From: Lineus longissimus
Lineage: Eukaryota; Nemertea; Pilidiophora; Heteronemertea; Lineidae
Reading direction: 5' to 3'
DNA: 60,000 nt
Assembly: GCF_910592395.1 (NCBI RefSeq)
Contig: NC_088308.1
Span: 932,001-992,000 of the forward strand
How positions within the stretch are numbered: the first letter of the stretch is position 1; each line of letters starts with the position of its first letter. A program made the position numbers and the translations under genes. Shown here in pieces: positions 51,828 through 60,000 of this stretch. The notes under the pieces were generated by a model, which searched no databases, was not told where the DNA came from, and worked only from the letters and a program-made list of their open reading frames with translations.

Positions 51828-53830
51828 TACTATAGGCCTATACTGCACGGTTTTTCTTGCCATAACCTCAGTCTCTGTACTGTCTGAACGCACAGTTTTC
51901 ATGGATCTCATGTAATAGGTCTGGCCAAATATATTTTGAGAAACGCAATTTTAGATGGGACCACACACAGGAGCTGGGTGTACATAGTTGGTGGTCTACA
52001 GGGGTTTTATGTTGTCAGTCAAAGAACAGACTCCGGTATCACTCCGAACAGTGCCGATGCATGATCGGGACATCTATTAGTGACTTGGGTAACTTAATCT
52101 AGTCCACCTGGCCTGTCTCCTGTCTGTGGTCTTCACTTGGTCTTTGGTAGTATTACCAAAAAGTAGGCCTCTCTCAAAAGCGAATGTATTTTCACGTGTA
52201 GTCTTTAGTTCGTCCCCTTTGTGATTGTAATGAATGATATTGTTAATCAAATATTATGTTGTATAAAGGGGGAATTAGCGACAAGTGATAGGATGGGACG
52301 CAGATCCCCTCATGTCGGATAAACTGAAAATGTATATTGTTTGATATTGACGATGTTGACAACCTTATGTGCAATTTTGCTGATACTGGTGTATGTTAGT
52401 TTTATCTCTATCCTCCCAACTCCATCCTTAAGGAAGAGGGGGTAGGACGGTGCATTCGTGTTGATCCATCAAGGTTGCCAAGACAATCCGATGTGTCCAA
52501 TAAGCTTCGGCTGCACTTTGACGATGGCGTCGCCATGCAGTTATAGCCCTAACGGTAGCTACATCACCATTGCTGTGTTTAGCAATTCATTGTTGTAATG
52601 ATCATGACGTATATGATAAAGATAGAAGATGTCTTTTTCCAAACTAACCCACCTATCTGTGAGTGATTGGTCTCTCGATTAGGCGCCATCTTTTCTTGCC
52701 AGTTAAGGTAGCCTGAATCCGCACTTCAAACAACAAACTACACAAACGACATTGAAGAAAAACAAGGTTGTTTAGTTTAATGACAGTACCTGTCCCCATC
52801 ACATCTTTAGTTATATTTTTTTGTACATTAGTCTTATACGTACATAGTGAGGAATGTACATATTTGACAACATTAGAATGAATAATCATTAAATTCATAC
52901 GACTGAATGTAATCATCGGGTATACGTCATGCGTACTCCATTAAAAGGAGGCCCATCTGACATGTGTACCCTCTGAATATGTTGACTGAAGAAACCGGTA
53001 TATATTTATTTGAACCACAACACTATCTAAGAGAATGAAAGATCAACTTCCTGAGACGTGAGATTTGACATGATAACTGTATTATTTTATCTTTAAAGAC
53101 CGCACTCGTGTACATTTTGTTCCGTGAGTCTGCATGTTGATATTCTTCATTCGCTGTAAGAATGTGTCTGCGTAGTGAAGTCGTTTAGGAACTGTTTTAT
53201 AGAGTGTGATTTTCCTATTATAATCCTATCTGTAATAAATGTATAGATTCAAACCATAATTACATGATTTGTGAATTTTACTAGGGTGTGTTAATATACA
53301 TGTAACTATTATTGTCATTCTATATATTTTGCGGTTACACGAATTTTGCATCTGTATATAACTCTCTATATTCGGCTAAAGCACAGGGTGAATGTACAGT
53401 ACGATACACGGGAATGCATTATTTCCTTGAACTATTTCATGTCTATTTTACTTCAACTCTGGCGTTTTATCTGATTGATTTTCTCCCCCATTGAATAAAA
53501 ACATATTAAAAGTTTTTTTAAGAACTTGTTTGAGATTTTCCTTCATTCACAAATGCTGCAAAGGCTTTCTCAACATTAGCATATTACGCTAAGTATCCAA
53601 GTGATAGAGACAATGATCAAATAAATCATTTGGCTTGTGGTGCCTCTCAAAACTTGATTCCACTGCCGTGCTGAGACTAAATACCAACACATCTGAGTGA
53701 CTTCAAACACGTACGATAATGGGTATGTACATCGCCCCGAGCAGAGATCATGGCGGAGTTCAATAGTCATTGGATTACATGTTGACAAGTTGACGGCAGT
53801 ATCTATGACTAGAGAAAACGACAACATAAT

Positions 53831-53855
53831 ATGGGCCTGGTATTTCTAGCTATCT
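53831..53855 (+). CDS. PAN-like gene exon 1 (signal peptide start)
   Basis: The ATG at 53831 encodes MGLVFLAI plus one base before the donor GTAAGT. Joining to 54105 in phase gives a convincing signal peptide, which supports this start. The exon is very short. Confidence 0.7.
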
Positions 53856-56500
53856 GTAAGTAAACACTTTTCGTTTTCCTCACTTGCCTTATTTTCAAAG
53901 AAGTTCGCTCATGTTGCTTCTTTCTTTTGATATAACGACCAACGTCAAAGAGGTTTCGTGAAGAGGCTGATGGCCTTACCATACATGGTCAATCCAAGAT
54001 TTCTGATCCCTTATAGAATAACGATTTATGCCCTTTTGTGTTTGACAACGAACTTGGCTGTGACAGCCGAAACTTGAAAACAATTTCAACTCTTTTCCTT
54101 ACAGTATTATGTTGTTGGAGTTCTGGACCGGTTATAGAAGAAGGCAGAAGTGAGTACCATTAAATCACTGCAACTGAACTGAGATGGCTCTTAGCGAACT
54201 CTGAACATACTATCTATAACCGTTGAATCTATAACATAAAGTATATACCGGTAAGTCAGGTAGGCCTACATATCGGTACCTTGAAGCTGATATCCTTGCA
54301 TAAAAACCCTAACGGCCAAGTTAGAAGACACTAGCGCCCGTCCGCCTGGTTCATGTCTGGAACGCCCGTCAGCGATGTTTCAAACGTCCTCAGATGATAG
54401 ACTACCAGCAGGCCGTAGTGGCGCTACGTGTTCACCAACAGACTACTGGCTATGGAGCATCAGTGCCTATATCTTACTACAAGTGACCATTGCGACCATT
54501 GCTTGAAATCAAATGCCTCCTTATCAGACAGTTCCTCAATACACGCATGGTTTTGATACTAGCAAAGCGGGAAATTGTTTTGCATCTTTAAAACTCGAAA
54601 AATAGCTGCGTGCTCCTATACTCATCACAGGGGGACATGTTCATCTCCTGTCATGGATTCACTTTGCCAATATTGTAAAAGGGCAAATTTTAAAGGCCGC
54701 TTTGAAACTGAAAATGGAACAGATGGCACAAAAGACGCCATTCTGTCAAGCCTGTACGTGAAATGAAAAACTGAAAAATATGTTTATCTCCAACAACCGC
54801 TTCCTGGCATAGTGGGTAAGACGGCAAGGCTCAAGTGGCGAGGGTTCCGAGTTCGAACCCATTCGAGGAATTTTTTTCAATTTTTCTTTACACGAGAGCG
54901 TCTCTGTGACCTGTCTCGTCAATGAATTTGTTGTTTGTGTAGTCAAGTGAGACCAGTCGCTGGGTGTCTGTCATGTTTCAAGTGCAGTTGGTGGTCGAGC
55001 GTTTGTATTTTAACTAGGTCGTTAGGGTTTTTATCCATGCATCTCAGCTTTAAGTTCCAATATTGCTTTTTTTAGAGTCGACGGTTTTTAAGGGTTCGAT
55101 GGGCGCGGCTGCTTGCAGGAGAGCGTGCCAAAATGGCGGCAAGAGGTGCGTCGCAATGCATGACGGGACGACTGCGCCGGGAGTTTGCTATTTATTCACC
55201 AAGGATGGGAGCGGCCTCGCAGGCGTCAAGGGAGTGCAGGACTATGCGGGAAAGCCTTACTTTAAAGCAAGTAAGTACATGACTTCAACAGATTTATTTG
55301 CAGAACGTTCTATGTAGCCATCTCCATGCTTTTGCGACGGAAACATGTGCCGGTGAGCGCTTCGGCATGCGGTAGCTGATCACAGAGCCGAAGAACTGCG
55401 GCGGAAAACCAAACTGTTGTCGAATCAAGACCTGTTGTCGGGTCAAGGCCTGTTGCTACTAGCGGATCGGAGCCTATTTCAATTGGCTATGTTGCTACTT
55501 TTGTCGCAGTAGCAAAATTACGCTCAGCCCCGTTGCGTATATTCTTCAAATGAAACGAACGAGCCATGATCTGCAGGTCACCAAATAACCGCTGAAGTTA
55601 GTTTTGTTTTCCTATGGCGGCAGAAAGGTATCCATTTAATAAGTATCATATCTCTCGCCAGAGAACATCTTCAGGAACACCACGATCTTCGAGGATGAAG
55701 AATGCGAGGAAGTATGCGACAAACTCAAGAGAGATAAAGAAATACGAGGCAAATGCAAATACTTCTTCGATGGCGACGGGTCCGTGTGCTACGCTTTTGC
55801 CAATCGTTGTAGTAAACGGTCCCCCACGGCTGCCCAGGAGTGTAGAGGTTGTAAGGTTTTCGGTGAGTGCTCTTTGTTAACGAGATGTTCCACTTTTGCT
55901 TTCAGTTACATGACCTGCTAGGCTTGGCCTACATAACTTGCTTTAAAACGAACACGCCATTCTCTCAGTCAGCTACATGCGATTTACGATGTCGATTTCC
56001 ACCTTGAGGCCACGTTACGTTTTCAGCCTTCTGTGTCAATTAACGAACTTGTTCGTGACAGGTGACTCGTGCAAGTGACAACAAGAATCCTTATACTTTT
56101 GTTTCACGGATTTAAGATTGGTTCAGTATTCAATTCAAGCTGCATGTGGTCGTTTTGTGCCTTTCAACATGTTCAGTTATTCTTCATAGTTGACTGTACT
56201 ATTCTGTTTGCTTTTAAAGGTAGAAGGAAACGCCAGGGAAAGAGCAGACAGTTAAAGGGCAAAGGCAGGGCAAAGGGCAAACGTGGAAAAGGTAAAGGTA
56301 AAGGTAAAGGTAAAGGTAAAGGAAAGAGGAAAGTTAAAGGGAACGGCAAGGGAAAAGGAAAGGGGAACGGCAAGGTGAAAGGAAAGGGGAACGGCAAGGT
56401 GAAAGGAAAAGGAAGAAAAAAAGGGAGACGGAAAGTGAAAGCGAAAAGGCGTAAGGGAACGAGCACGGGCACCGTCCAGGGCAACACTAATACAGGCTAA
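53831..56500 (+). CDS. Predicted secreted protein: two PAN-like modules plus Lys/Gly-rich tail
   Basis: I assembled five exons (53831-53855, 54105-54149, 55076-55270, 55662-55862, 56220-56500), all joined at phase 1, giving 248 residues. Residues 1-23 form a signal peptide (hydrophobic core GLVFLAILLCCW). Module 1 (about 27-88) has C37, C41, C48 and C61 with ACRRAC and CYLF, as in PAN/apple-like folds. Module 2 (about 90-155) has seven Cys (103, 107, 120, 131, 138, 149, 152) with ECEEVC and CYAF and one NTT sequon. RRKR at 157-160 is a possible furin site. Residues 161-248 are almost all Lys, Gly and Arg with a few Ser, Thr, Val and Asn. An extracellular matrix, biomineral, mucus or antimicrobial role is possible; none is shown. 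The first two exons rest on splice logic; the other three on protein features. Confidence 0.8.
54105..54149 (+). CDS. PAN-like gene exon 2
   Basis: 45 nt between CTTACAG and GTGAGT, phase 1 to 1. It encodes LLCCWSSGPVIEEGR, completing the hydrophobic core and the cleavage region of the signal peptide. Confidence 0.7.
54784..54880 (+). repeat. tRNA-derived element (second SINE type)
   Basis: An A-box-like TGGCATAGTGGGTAAGACG is followed about 35 bp later by a B-box-like GAGTTCGAACCC, then a T-rich run ATTTTTTTCAATTTTTC. The arms do not fold into a full cloverleaf, so this is a tRNA-like pseudo-promoter, probably a SINE head, in the intron before exon 3 of the PAN-like gene. It is unrelated in sequence to the elements at 7150-7340. 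Confidence 0.55.
55076..55270 (+). CDS. PAN-like gene exon 3 (module 1)
   Basis: 195 nt between TTTTTTTAG and GTAAGT, phase 1 to 1. It encodes the first cysteine-rich module, with four Cys and the CYLF motif. One module per phase-1 exon is the standard pattern for exchangeable extracellular domains. Confidence 0.85.
55662..55862 (+). CDS. PAN-like gene exon 4 (module 2)
   Basis: 201 nt between TCGCCAG and GTGAGT, phase 1 to 1. It encodes the second cysteine-rich module (ECEEVC, GKCKYFFDGDGSVCYAF, NRC, ECRGC). Its spacing resembles module 1 and suggests an internal duplication with extra cysteines. Confidence 0.87.
55971..56090. repeat. Repeat family B, partial inverted copy B3
   Basis: GCGATTTACGATGTCGATTT, TTTCAGCC and GTGACAGGTGACTCGTGC align to the reverse complement of family B. 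It lies in the last intron of the PAN-like gene and is the most diverged copy. Confidence 0.6.
56220..56500 (+). CDS. PAN-like gene exon 5 (Lys/Gly-rich tail)
   Basis: 281 nt after TTTTAAAG, ending at TAA (56498-56500). It encodes GRRKRQGKSRQLKGKG followed by (KG)n, KGNGK and KVKGK repeats. The DNA is a purine-rich array of AAAGGT/AAAGGA hexamers that codes for Lys-Gly pairs, so repeat number may vary between individuals. Confidence 0.88.
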
Positions 56501-56599
56501 GAAGTTTAGCTTTGAGGAGGTTATACAACGCATTGAAAGGTCGTCAACCCAATGGATATTGAACATCCAGTTTGAGTTGAATACCTAAGTCTGTTTAGA

Positions 56600-56815
56600 A
56601 GGACACTACGACAGCATAGAGACCTACGTTTTCACATGTATCTTTAATTTATGCTTGGTGACATGAAGAACAAACAAGTCTCTTCCAAAGAGTGGGCTGC
56701 ATACGATTCACGATGTCATTTTTCACCCTCGGTTAATGCCAGATGATTTCAAGCTCAAGTCAACGAGAATGCTCGTGAGAAGTGACAAGTGAATCGTGAC
56801 AACAGAAATCCTATG
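56600..56815. repeat. Repeat family B, full inverted copy B4
   Basis: Its reverse complement matches 10590-10800, sharing AGGGTGAAAAATGACATCGT and CTCTTTGGAAGAGACTTGTT. It lies just after the stop of the PAN-like gene, possibly in its 3' UTR. Confidence 0.8.
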
Positions 56816-57885
56816 TAAACCCCCGAGACCATCGAATGAATTTGGATGTTTCCTAACGTTGATAACCACTATGAAATATTGCAGTCGATGTGAATCTATG
56901 GCGGCAGCACCAATGCATAACTCGATAAATGGACAAATCCATTGTCCTGCGATCTGTACTATCCTTGGATGAGTACCTTTATAACCAGCAATCAGGTTGT
57001 TCCATCGTCTGTCCTGTATTACCTTCAGATAGCCCTTAGGTTCCAGGGCCACCATTGAGTGGCTTGCCAATCCGCTCGAATAACTCAATATTGGCAACGG
57101 ATTCACACTCAACCACGTATTCACATACAACAGCAGTAGCACACACAACAGATTCACACACAACTGCAATTGCACATTGCGGATTCACACAAAGCTGAAA
57201 CGGCACACAATCAACGATTCACACACAACCACATTCCCCAATAGATCGCCAGTGCTAGAGTGGGGGAGTGAATTCCGATAGCAACAGCCCCGCCAGCATC
57301 CAGAATTGAGGGGTGGAAGGTGGGCATCACAGCCCCCTTAAAAACGTTTGAGAAACGATTCGGGTGAGTCTATTGTGTTCCCAAACCAGGCTGGGACAAC
57401 ATGACAAGCTGTAATCGCGCAAAGACGTTGATTCTCAGATGTCCCTACCTTTCCTTTTTGTAGTTTGTTACCTACCTGACCAGGTTCTTCCACATTTGAT
57501 CAGTATCCGCTCATCCGACAAGAAGGCATGGTGACGAATGGGGCGATCGGTCATGCCCGCCATTTTGAAGAAAAACAGTGCTGCATTTCGGTCAAGCAAG
57601 AAGACGGGAAGCGCATATTGGTTGAGAGAAGCTAAAATAGCGGCTACAATATATCGTCTTGTTCGTCCCAGTGAGACCAGCTGGAACTAACAGACTTTCT
57701 ACTTTGTGGCTCGTGATTAGATGACTGTTTACACATCAAAAACACAGTCAGTATTAGTAAATCAAGTGCATGGTACTGATGATAAGTACACAATCTTTGT
57801 CTTATCTTCAAAGTTACTGGACTCAATTGGGATGCCCTCTCACATTTTCTAGAATAGACCCCAAAAGATTCACCGGAATCATTTG
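56816..57885. other. Spacer between convergent genes
   Basis: No gene is recognised. At about 57100-57240 there is a loose CA-rich tandem pattern of GATTCACACACAACN-type units. The open frame at 56723-57175 (-) overlaps this and family B and is not considered coding. Confidence 0.45.
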
Positions 57886-57971
57886 TCAAAAGATCTCAGA
57901 GAGGTCAAATACACTTCTTTCGGAACATTTCACTCCTAAGATTGCACCTGCCACAAAGGATGCCAGTGAGT
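57886..57971 (-). CDS. Possible terminal exon of the Ig gene
   Basis: After the GGCTATAG acceptor, a phase-1 frame compatible with the preceding exon reads DSLASFVAGAILGVKCSERS and stops at 57886-57888 after 27 full codons. It contains a short hydrophobic run (about 12 residues). The polypyrimidine tract is poor and the hydrophobic run is short for a membrane helix, so this is tentative. Confidence 0.3.
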
Positions 57972-59881
57972 CTATAGCCACCCGTAACCGGCATATCAAT
58001 TTGAATCACCACCATACCAATTGTTTTTAAAGATATGAAGAACATACTTACCAAGAACTGTTAAAGCTAAAACATCGGACATGTCACTAGCTAGGCCACC
58101 CTTGAAGGCCTGGCAGCTGTAAAGTCCAGCATCAGAGGTTACAGCAGCTTTAGTAAATGTAGCGCCCGAGACATCAGACGTGAAGATAGTCCCACCCTTG
58201 AACCATTTCCAGGATTGAGGAATAGGTGGGCTTGGTCCCTTTGTGCAGGTTAAGGTAAGGGTTGCTCCACTAGTGACTGTCGTATACGTTTTGATAATGC
58301 CACCTTCCTGGATTACCGGTTTGTCTGGAGCCACTGTTATGAGACAGACATGATGGGTGATATGAATGAAGACTCGTGTTCATATGATTGTACAGATCAA
58401 CAGCGGCATCGTCACTAGGCTAACACATGCTACCACTCTTGGAGAGGGATGAACACGTTGAGACTGGTATCTTCGCGAGGCAACTTTTAACCAGGATTTC
58501 CTCGCAAATTTAGCGACCTCGACCATCCTTTGTTGTCGTTTGAGTACCAAGCACGTCGACAAACAGATCTAGCCTTCAAATCGGAGAAAGATGGGAGAGA
58601 ACTGACCCCTTTACTGCAACGCTTTTTCTGGTAACGTATTGTATTGCAGGTTTTGTAATTTTGTGTAACATTACTATTAATTTTGTGATCACACTACAGG
58701 TGAGTGACAAGAGGTTACCCAGTAACCTTTGGCCAGATCTATCTGAAAAACACTTTACAAATCCACTGCCAAAACCGAAAGCTGATAATACCCACCATTA
58801 ACTGTCAATGTTAAAGAGTCGGACACAACACTATCTCGCCCATCTTTGACGGCCTTGCACATGTACGTCCCAGCATCACGTGCTTCAGCAACACGAGCTA
58901 ACATCGCGCCCGACACATCTGTTGTGAATATTCCGCCACTCTTGTACCACTTCCATGAATCAGGGGTGACTCCCCCCGGGCCCTGGGTGCAGGTCAACAC
59001 CAACAGGCTACCTTCATTGACTGTGAAGGCGGTCTTGGGAACGCCGCTTTTCTTTTCGACAATCGATGGTTTGTCAGGACCCACTGTAATGAGACACGTT
59101 GTGACTGGTCGACTCGTAAGCGGGTTTATACAAATGGATTGATACTCTTGGCTAATTCTCGTCATCCAAATCGAACGAGATGATTTTCTCCAGGATGAAA
59201 GCGGCCTCGGGCTCTTAGACCGGAGAAAATCAGATTTGGATGACGAGGATTAGTCACGAGTACAGTTATTTATCGTACCACGTATCCCCAGAAATATCAA
59301 GAAAATGACGATCATGCGGCAAATTTTTTTTCAGCAGAAGTGTGAAACCCTTCATCCGAGATGCGTACTTATTTTGGACAGTTTTTGTTTGTCCCCCTTC
59401 AAGAGCTATTCTGCTAACAGGCCGTTTTTTTCTGAATAACCCAACACTCTTACTGCCATACATATCAACGCTTGGCTCTATAAACTCCGAACCGGTATAC
59501 ATGTCTCTAACATATTCCAGTTAGATATACATGTACACTGCTTACCCAAGGCTGCGGTTGTGGTTTGGGCCATTGTGGTGGTTACGGCATTAGGATCGAT
59601 GACACTCATGAACAGAACATCGGAAGGGAAACTGGCATCTCCACCTTTGAACGATTGGCAGGTGTAAAGTCCGGTGTCAGATAACTGTGCTTTCCCACTG
59701 AACACTGCGCCTGTGACACGCGCTGTGAATCGTACATCACTTTTGTACCACGCCCATGCATCGGGGGTTAACTTCCCTGGTGGCGCGCACGTAAAGGTGA
59801 ATGCAGCTCCAATATTCACTGTTGCAGATGTTTGTACCGTTTTGCTGGTGTCAAGAATATAAGGCTTTGGGGCTGGGATTG
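57886..59881 (-). CDS. Immunoglobulin-superfamily gene, 3' part
   Basis: Three Ig-domain exons on the - strand (59546-59881, 58796-59083, 58052-58333), each a multiple of three and phase 1 to 1, joined by phase-compatible introns, plus a possible last exon (57886-57971). Each domain has the order Cys, Trp-x-Trp/Phe, then D-x-G-x-Y-x-C, but only about 41-44 residues separate the two cysteines, short for Ig folds. The product is likely a secreted or surface protein with tandem Ig domains used in adhesion or recognition. The 5' part, including any signal peptide, lies beyond the right edge. The exact family is not identified. Confidence 0.85.
58052..58333 (-). CDS. Ig-domain exon (third)
   Basis: 282 nt, acceptor CATAACAG, donor GTAAGT, phase 1 to 1. 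It encodes one Ig domain with LTCTKGPSPP, QSWKWFKGGTIFTSDVSG and SDAGLYSCQAFKGG. It is closest in sequence to the middle exon, consistent with tandem exon duplication. Confidence 0.9.
58661..58758 (-). repeat. Repeat family A, truncated copy A6
   Basis: TGTGTAACATTACTATTAAT, GTGACAAGAGGTTACC and CCTTTGGCCAGATCTATCTG with AAAAACAC match the inverted left half of family A. It ends 38 bp from the middle Ig exon. Confidence 0.8.
58796..59083 (-). CDS. Ig-domain exon (middle)
   Basis: 288 nt, acceptor CATTACAG, donor GTGGGT, phase 1 to 1. It encodes one Ig domain with VLTCTQGPGG, DSWKWYKSGGIFTTDVSG and ARDAGTYMCKAVKDG. Confidence 0.9.
59546..59881 (-). CDS. Ig-domain exon (most 5' in window)
   Basis: 336 nt, acceptor TTTCCACAG, donor GTAAGC, phase 1 to 1. 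It encodes one Ig domain with FTCAPPG, DAWAWYKSD and LSDTGLYTCQSF, followed by a Thr-rich linker (TTTMAQTTTAA) likely O-glycosylated. Confidence 0.9.
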
Positions 59882-60000
59882 CTGTGGAAATAAGAATGCA
59901 CTTATACAACTTAACCAATCCAACTGGGAGACGGGCTCAACGTTTGATAACATGTGCTTTCGCATTCGTTCTTCCAAGAGAACCTCTGAGCATGTTGATA

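Larger units (their letters stand above)
50302..53499 (+). other. Region after the TRPC stop: 3' UTR and spacer
   Basis: No gene is seen. Candidate polyadenylation hexamers AATAAA occur at 53234-53239 and at 53494-53499; none is obvious closer to the stop, so either the 3' UTR is up to about 3.2 kb or a variant signal is used. The interval holds the hairpin group (50887-50915, 51293-51407) and family A copy A5 (51571-51827). Confidence 0.4.

Noticed and set aside
56173-56566. Pro/Leu/Phe-rich proteins on the - strand over the Lys/Gly tail
   Set aside because: They are the antisense shadow of the AAAGG-type hexamer array; the + frame has the splice-consistent upstream exons and a stop.
56723-57175. 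150-codon open frame on the - strand
   Set aside because: It spans a family B repeat and a CA-rich tandem stretch, shows no domain signature, and has no supporting splice context.

Overview
The window is eukaryotic nuclear DNA, most likely from a marine bilaterian invertebrate; a lophotrochozoan is my best guess, at moderate confidence only. Coding sequence is split into short exons with clean GT/AG borders. There are no prokaryotic operons. Several families of short interspersed repeats and minisatellites are scattered throughout. The proteins are animal-type: a TRPC channel, immunoglobulin-domain exons and a secreted cysteine-rich protein.

Layout. Positions 1-31000 are gene-poor and I support no protein gene there. 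This part holds tandem repeats (a 70-bp doublet at 3774-3906, a 106-bp repeat at 4045-4480, a 63-73-bp repeat at 15971-16190, a diverged doublet at 19996-20216, and a large 62-bp minisatellite at 25106-27258). It also holds a duplicated block carrying a tRNA-derived SINE-like element (7120-7848 and 8226-8888) and members of three short inverted-repeat families, called A, B and C here. A compact cluster of regulatory motifs lies at 12480-12546.

Positions 36232-50301 on the + strand carry a complete TRPC/TRP-type cation channel gene. I assembled it from 15 coding exons whose phases all agree and whose total length is 3240 nt (1079 codons plus stop). A possible upstream exon lies at 31180-31253 and a possible 51-nt cassette exon in the pore loop at 45202-45252. 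Introns carry repeat-family copies and a decayed non-LTR retrotransposon 3' end (47957-48280). The region after the stop contains a cluster of short hairpins and a family A element.

Positions 53831-56500 on the + strand carry a small five-exon gene, all introns phase 1. It is predicted to encode a 248-residue secreted protein: signal peptide, two PAN-like cysteine-rich modules, a dibasic RRKR site, and a Lys/Gly-rich basic tail. I do not recognise a named family for this architecture and consider it the best candidate for something undescribed.

Positions 57886-59881 on the - strand carry the 3' part of an immunoglobulin-superfamily gene: three tandem compact Ig-domain exons, all phase 1-1, and a possible last exon. 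It converges with the PAN-like gene and continues beyond the right edge. The three genes have no obvious shared pathway; all encode membrane or extracellular products.
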